From NCBI GenBank assembly GCA_965603355.1, contig CBFDCQ010000121.1:1-6059 (forward strand): a DNA stretch of 6,059 bases. The letters are read 5' to 3'. This DNA comes from CBFDCQ01 sp965603355 (GTDB lineage Bacteria > Hydrogenedentota > CAZGCA01 > CBFDCQ01). Shown here one piece after another: positions 5,240 through 6,059 of this stretch (within the stretch, counting starts at the first letter, position 1; the number at the start of each line of letters is the position of its first letter). The translations under genes were made by a program, and so were the position numbers. The notes under the pieces are model-generated. The model made no database searches and had not been told where the DNA came from. It saw nothing but the letters and a program-made list of their open reading frames with translations.

Positions 5240-5743
5240 TCAAATGGCGAAAAGCACCAGAAACAAGATCTGGCCGATCACGGCAAACCCCACTAACAGG
5301 AGTACTAGCACCACCGCCAGCATCGTGACAGAGTATTCAGGCAAGAGGCTCTTGCAGTCACCGCATACCCAAGTCCCGGCCACGTTTTCGAGGCCGCATT
5401 TCCGGCAGGCCGTTCTAATATTCTGTCTTCTCCGGTTTGCGTGCACGTAGAGGGACACCGAAGCCGTCAATGCGCCAACAAGGGCACAGAGAAGAATGAC
5501 CCCCGCCATTTGCGAGGAGTCGCCGAGCAGCCCGGTCGTTTTCCCTTCAGTGAAGTAGAGTTCAGGCAGCGCATAGCAGAGAATCAGGACACACAATAGC
5601 GTAACGCTCACCTTCAGCAAACGGCTTCCACCCATCTTCCAAACAAAAACCAGGATGCAGCCTGAGAGCAAGAGCAAAAAGGCCACAATAGCAATAACGG
5701 TTGCAGGTCCAGCCATCTCCGTTTCGACCCCATTGACGTACAT
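5240..5743 (-). CDS. Four-helix membrane protein with an internal zinc ribbon
   Basis: I do not recognise the family. The 167 residues contain hydrophobic helices at about 12-35, 42-60, 79-101 and 138-165. A zinc ribbon sits in the loop before the last helix: Cys113-X2-Cys116 (CRKC), ten residues, then Cys127-X2-Cys130 (CGDC). A basic stretch (HANRRRQNIR, 101-110) follows helix 3, so by the positive-inside rule the ribbon is probably cytoplasmic, as are both termini. The start is ATG at 5743 with a GAGGT ribosome-binding site about 6 nt upstream; an alternative ATG ten codons in lacks a well-placed site. It stands alone, facing the ribosomal operon 253 nt upstream of the rplM promoter. Copies of one palindromic repeat lie on both sides (5193-5212, 5793-5817). 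It shares the zinc-ribbon-plus-membrane theme with two genes at the left end, but not obvious sequence similarity. Confidence 0.85.
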   Translation of the reverse strand: MYVNGVETEMAGPATVIAIVAFLLLLSGCILVFVWKMGGSRLLKVSVTLLCVLILCYALPELYFTEGKTTGLLGDSSQMAGVILLCALVGALTASVSLYVHANRRRQNIRTACRKCGLENVAGTWVCGDCKSLLPEYSVTMLAVVLVLLLVGFAVIGQILFLVLFAI

Positions 5744-5792
5744 GGCACGACCTCAGCAGCGTTCGTCGCTCCAAAAGCTTCCTGTTGTACCA

Positions 5793-5817
5793 CCGGCGGT
5801 GTGCGAACCGCCCATAC
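5793..5817. repeat. Second, degenerate copy of the GGCGGT...ACCGCC palindrome
   Basis: GGCGGT (5795-5800) and ACCGCC (5807-5812) pair around a 6-nt spacer. The segment GCGAACCGCCC-N-TAC is shared exactly with the copy at 5193-5216 and the whole unit matches at most positions, in the same orientation. It lies in the leader of the zinc-ribbon membrane-protein gene. Confidence 0.75.
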
Positions 5818-5870
5818 ACGCTCCATAGCTATATACACTGCTGGCGGAGCGGATATTCGCAACCGAGACC

Positions 5871-5876
5871 ATTATA
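5871..5876 (-). promoter_or_regulatory. Possible -10 element for the four-helix membrane-protein gene
   Basis: A perfect TATAAT lies on the minus strand about 128 nt upstream of the start codon, but no acceptable -35 hexamer occurs 16-18 bp further upstream. A leader from here would include the GGCGG palindrome. Weak call. Confidence 0.25.
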
Positions 5877-5954
5877 CACCACGTGCGCCTCGAATTGGAC
5901 CTCGCGCAGCTCATGTACGCAGCAATGAGTCCCGCCGAATAGCCGTTTTCCTCG

Positions 5955-5976
5955 TTTTCCTACGGGGAATGACGCG
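5955..5976. repeat. Fragment of a dRS3-like repeat
   Basis: The 12-mer GGGAATGACGCG at 5965-5976 is identical to 5156-5167, the right half of the intact dRS3-like repeat. Upstream TTCC (5957-5960) pairs with GGAA (5966-5969), so a decayed small palindrome remains. Confidence 0.55.
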
Positions 5977-6007
5977 AGGTATCTCAGCGCATATCGCAGG
6001 AACATTC

Positions 6008-6059
6008 TGTCAAGACTCTTTAGAAATGTCCTCTATGTTAACGCATTAGAAATGTCCTC
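6008..6059 (+). mobile_element. Possible insertion-sequence end, truncated by the window edge
   Basis: A TGT at 6008-6010 is followed by two direct copies of TTAGAAATGTCCTC (6020-6033 and 6046-6059), starting 26 bp apart. IS481/IS3-type elements commonly begin with TG or TGT and can carry repeated transposase-binding motifs inside their ends. From memory TAGAAATGTCC is typical of such elements, but I cannot confirm this. No transposase is in view; it would lie to the right. Confidence 0.4.
6020..6059 (+). repeat. Two direct copies of a 14-mer with 26-bp period
   Basis: TTAGAAATGTCCTC occurs at 6020-6033 and again at 6046-6059, separated by 12 bp (TATGTTAACGCA). The second copy runs to the last base of the window, so more copies may follow. 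Confidence 0.9.

Larger units (their letters stand above)
5744..6059. other. Gene-free right flank with repeat fragments
   Basis: No gene is supported in these 316 nt. They hold the second GGCGG palindrome copy (5793-5817), a possible -10 element (5871-5876), a fragment of the dRS3-like repeat (5955-5976) and a directly repeated 14-mer at the edge. The longest frame, on the plus strand from 5801, starts inside the palindrome, lacks any domain and is rich in Arg, Ala and Ile without a pattern. Confidence 0.65.

Noticed and set aside
4929..5243. 104-codon minus-strand frame between the membrane gene and rplM
   Set aside because: It translates palindromic repeats and runs through the rplM promoter; no coherent protein pattern.
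5801..6049. 82-codon plus-strand frame at the right edge
   Set aside because: It starts inside a repeat, has no supporting ribosome-binding site or domain, and ends in the direct-repeat region.
6020..6059. CRISPR array
   Set aside because: Only two 14-bp copies with a 12-bp gap; repeat and spacer are far too short for CRISPR.

Overview
This is a bacterial chromosomal window in which every gene I can support lies on the minus strand, so transcription runs from high to low coordinates. It holds two well-known modules, the ribosomal protein pair rplM-rpsI (uL13, bS9) and a small heat-shock protein directly followed by a full-length Lon protease. It also holds three small or medium unnamed proteins that each combine Cys-X2-Cys zinc ribbons with membrane segments. 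The ribosomal proteins and the LonA-type protease are clearly bacterial. Canonical TTGACA/TATAAT-like promoters, GTG and TTG starts and dRS3-like palindromic repeats suggest a free-living, moderately GC-rich bacterium. I cannot assign a phylum from the sequence alone.

Layout in transcription order. 6059-5744: no gene; the right edge carries a 26-bp-period direct repeat beside a TGT that could be one end of an insertion sequence, followed by a degenerate dRS3-like copy, a possible -10 box and a degenerate GGCGG palindrome. 5743-5240: a four-helix membrane protein with a zinc ribbon before its last helix. 5239-4988: a dense cluster of palindromic repeats. 4987-4870: a strong promoter and an approximately 80-nt leader with two perfect hairpins. 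4869-4016: rplM then rpsI, 29 nt apart. 4015-3699: no gene; it holds a near-consensus promoter (TTGACA, 17 bp, TATATT) and an approximately 200-nt leader with an inverted repeat near the start and a hairpin whose loop is complementary to the hsp20 Shine-Dalgarno. 3698-3249: hsp20. 3242-855: lon, beginning 6 nt after the hsp20 stop, with its ribosome-binding site inside the last hsp20 codons. 854-698: a predicted promoter. 697-530: a 55-residue membrane-anchored zinc-ribbon protein. 368-1: a double zinc-ribbon protein with one membrane helix, starting at TTG and running off the left edge.

Hsp20 and Lon form a natural proteostasis pair: the small heat-shock protein holds unfolding proteins and Lon degrades damaged ones. 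Overlapping signals suggest they are made together from one promoter. rplM-rpsI is the usual ribosomal operon and its structured leader is a candidate feedback-control site. The zinc-ribbon membrane proteins have no function I can name. The most interesting items are the two structured leaders, the repeat cluster, and the three zinc-ribbon membrane proteins on one strand.
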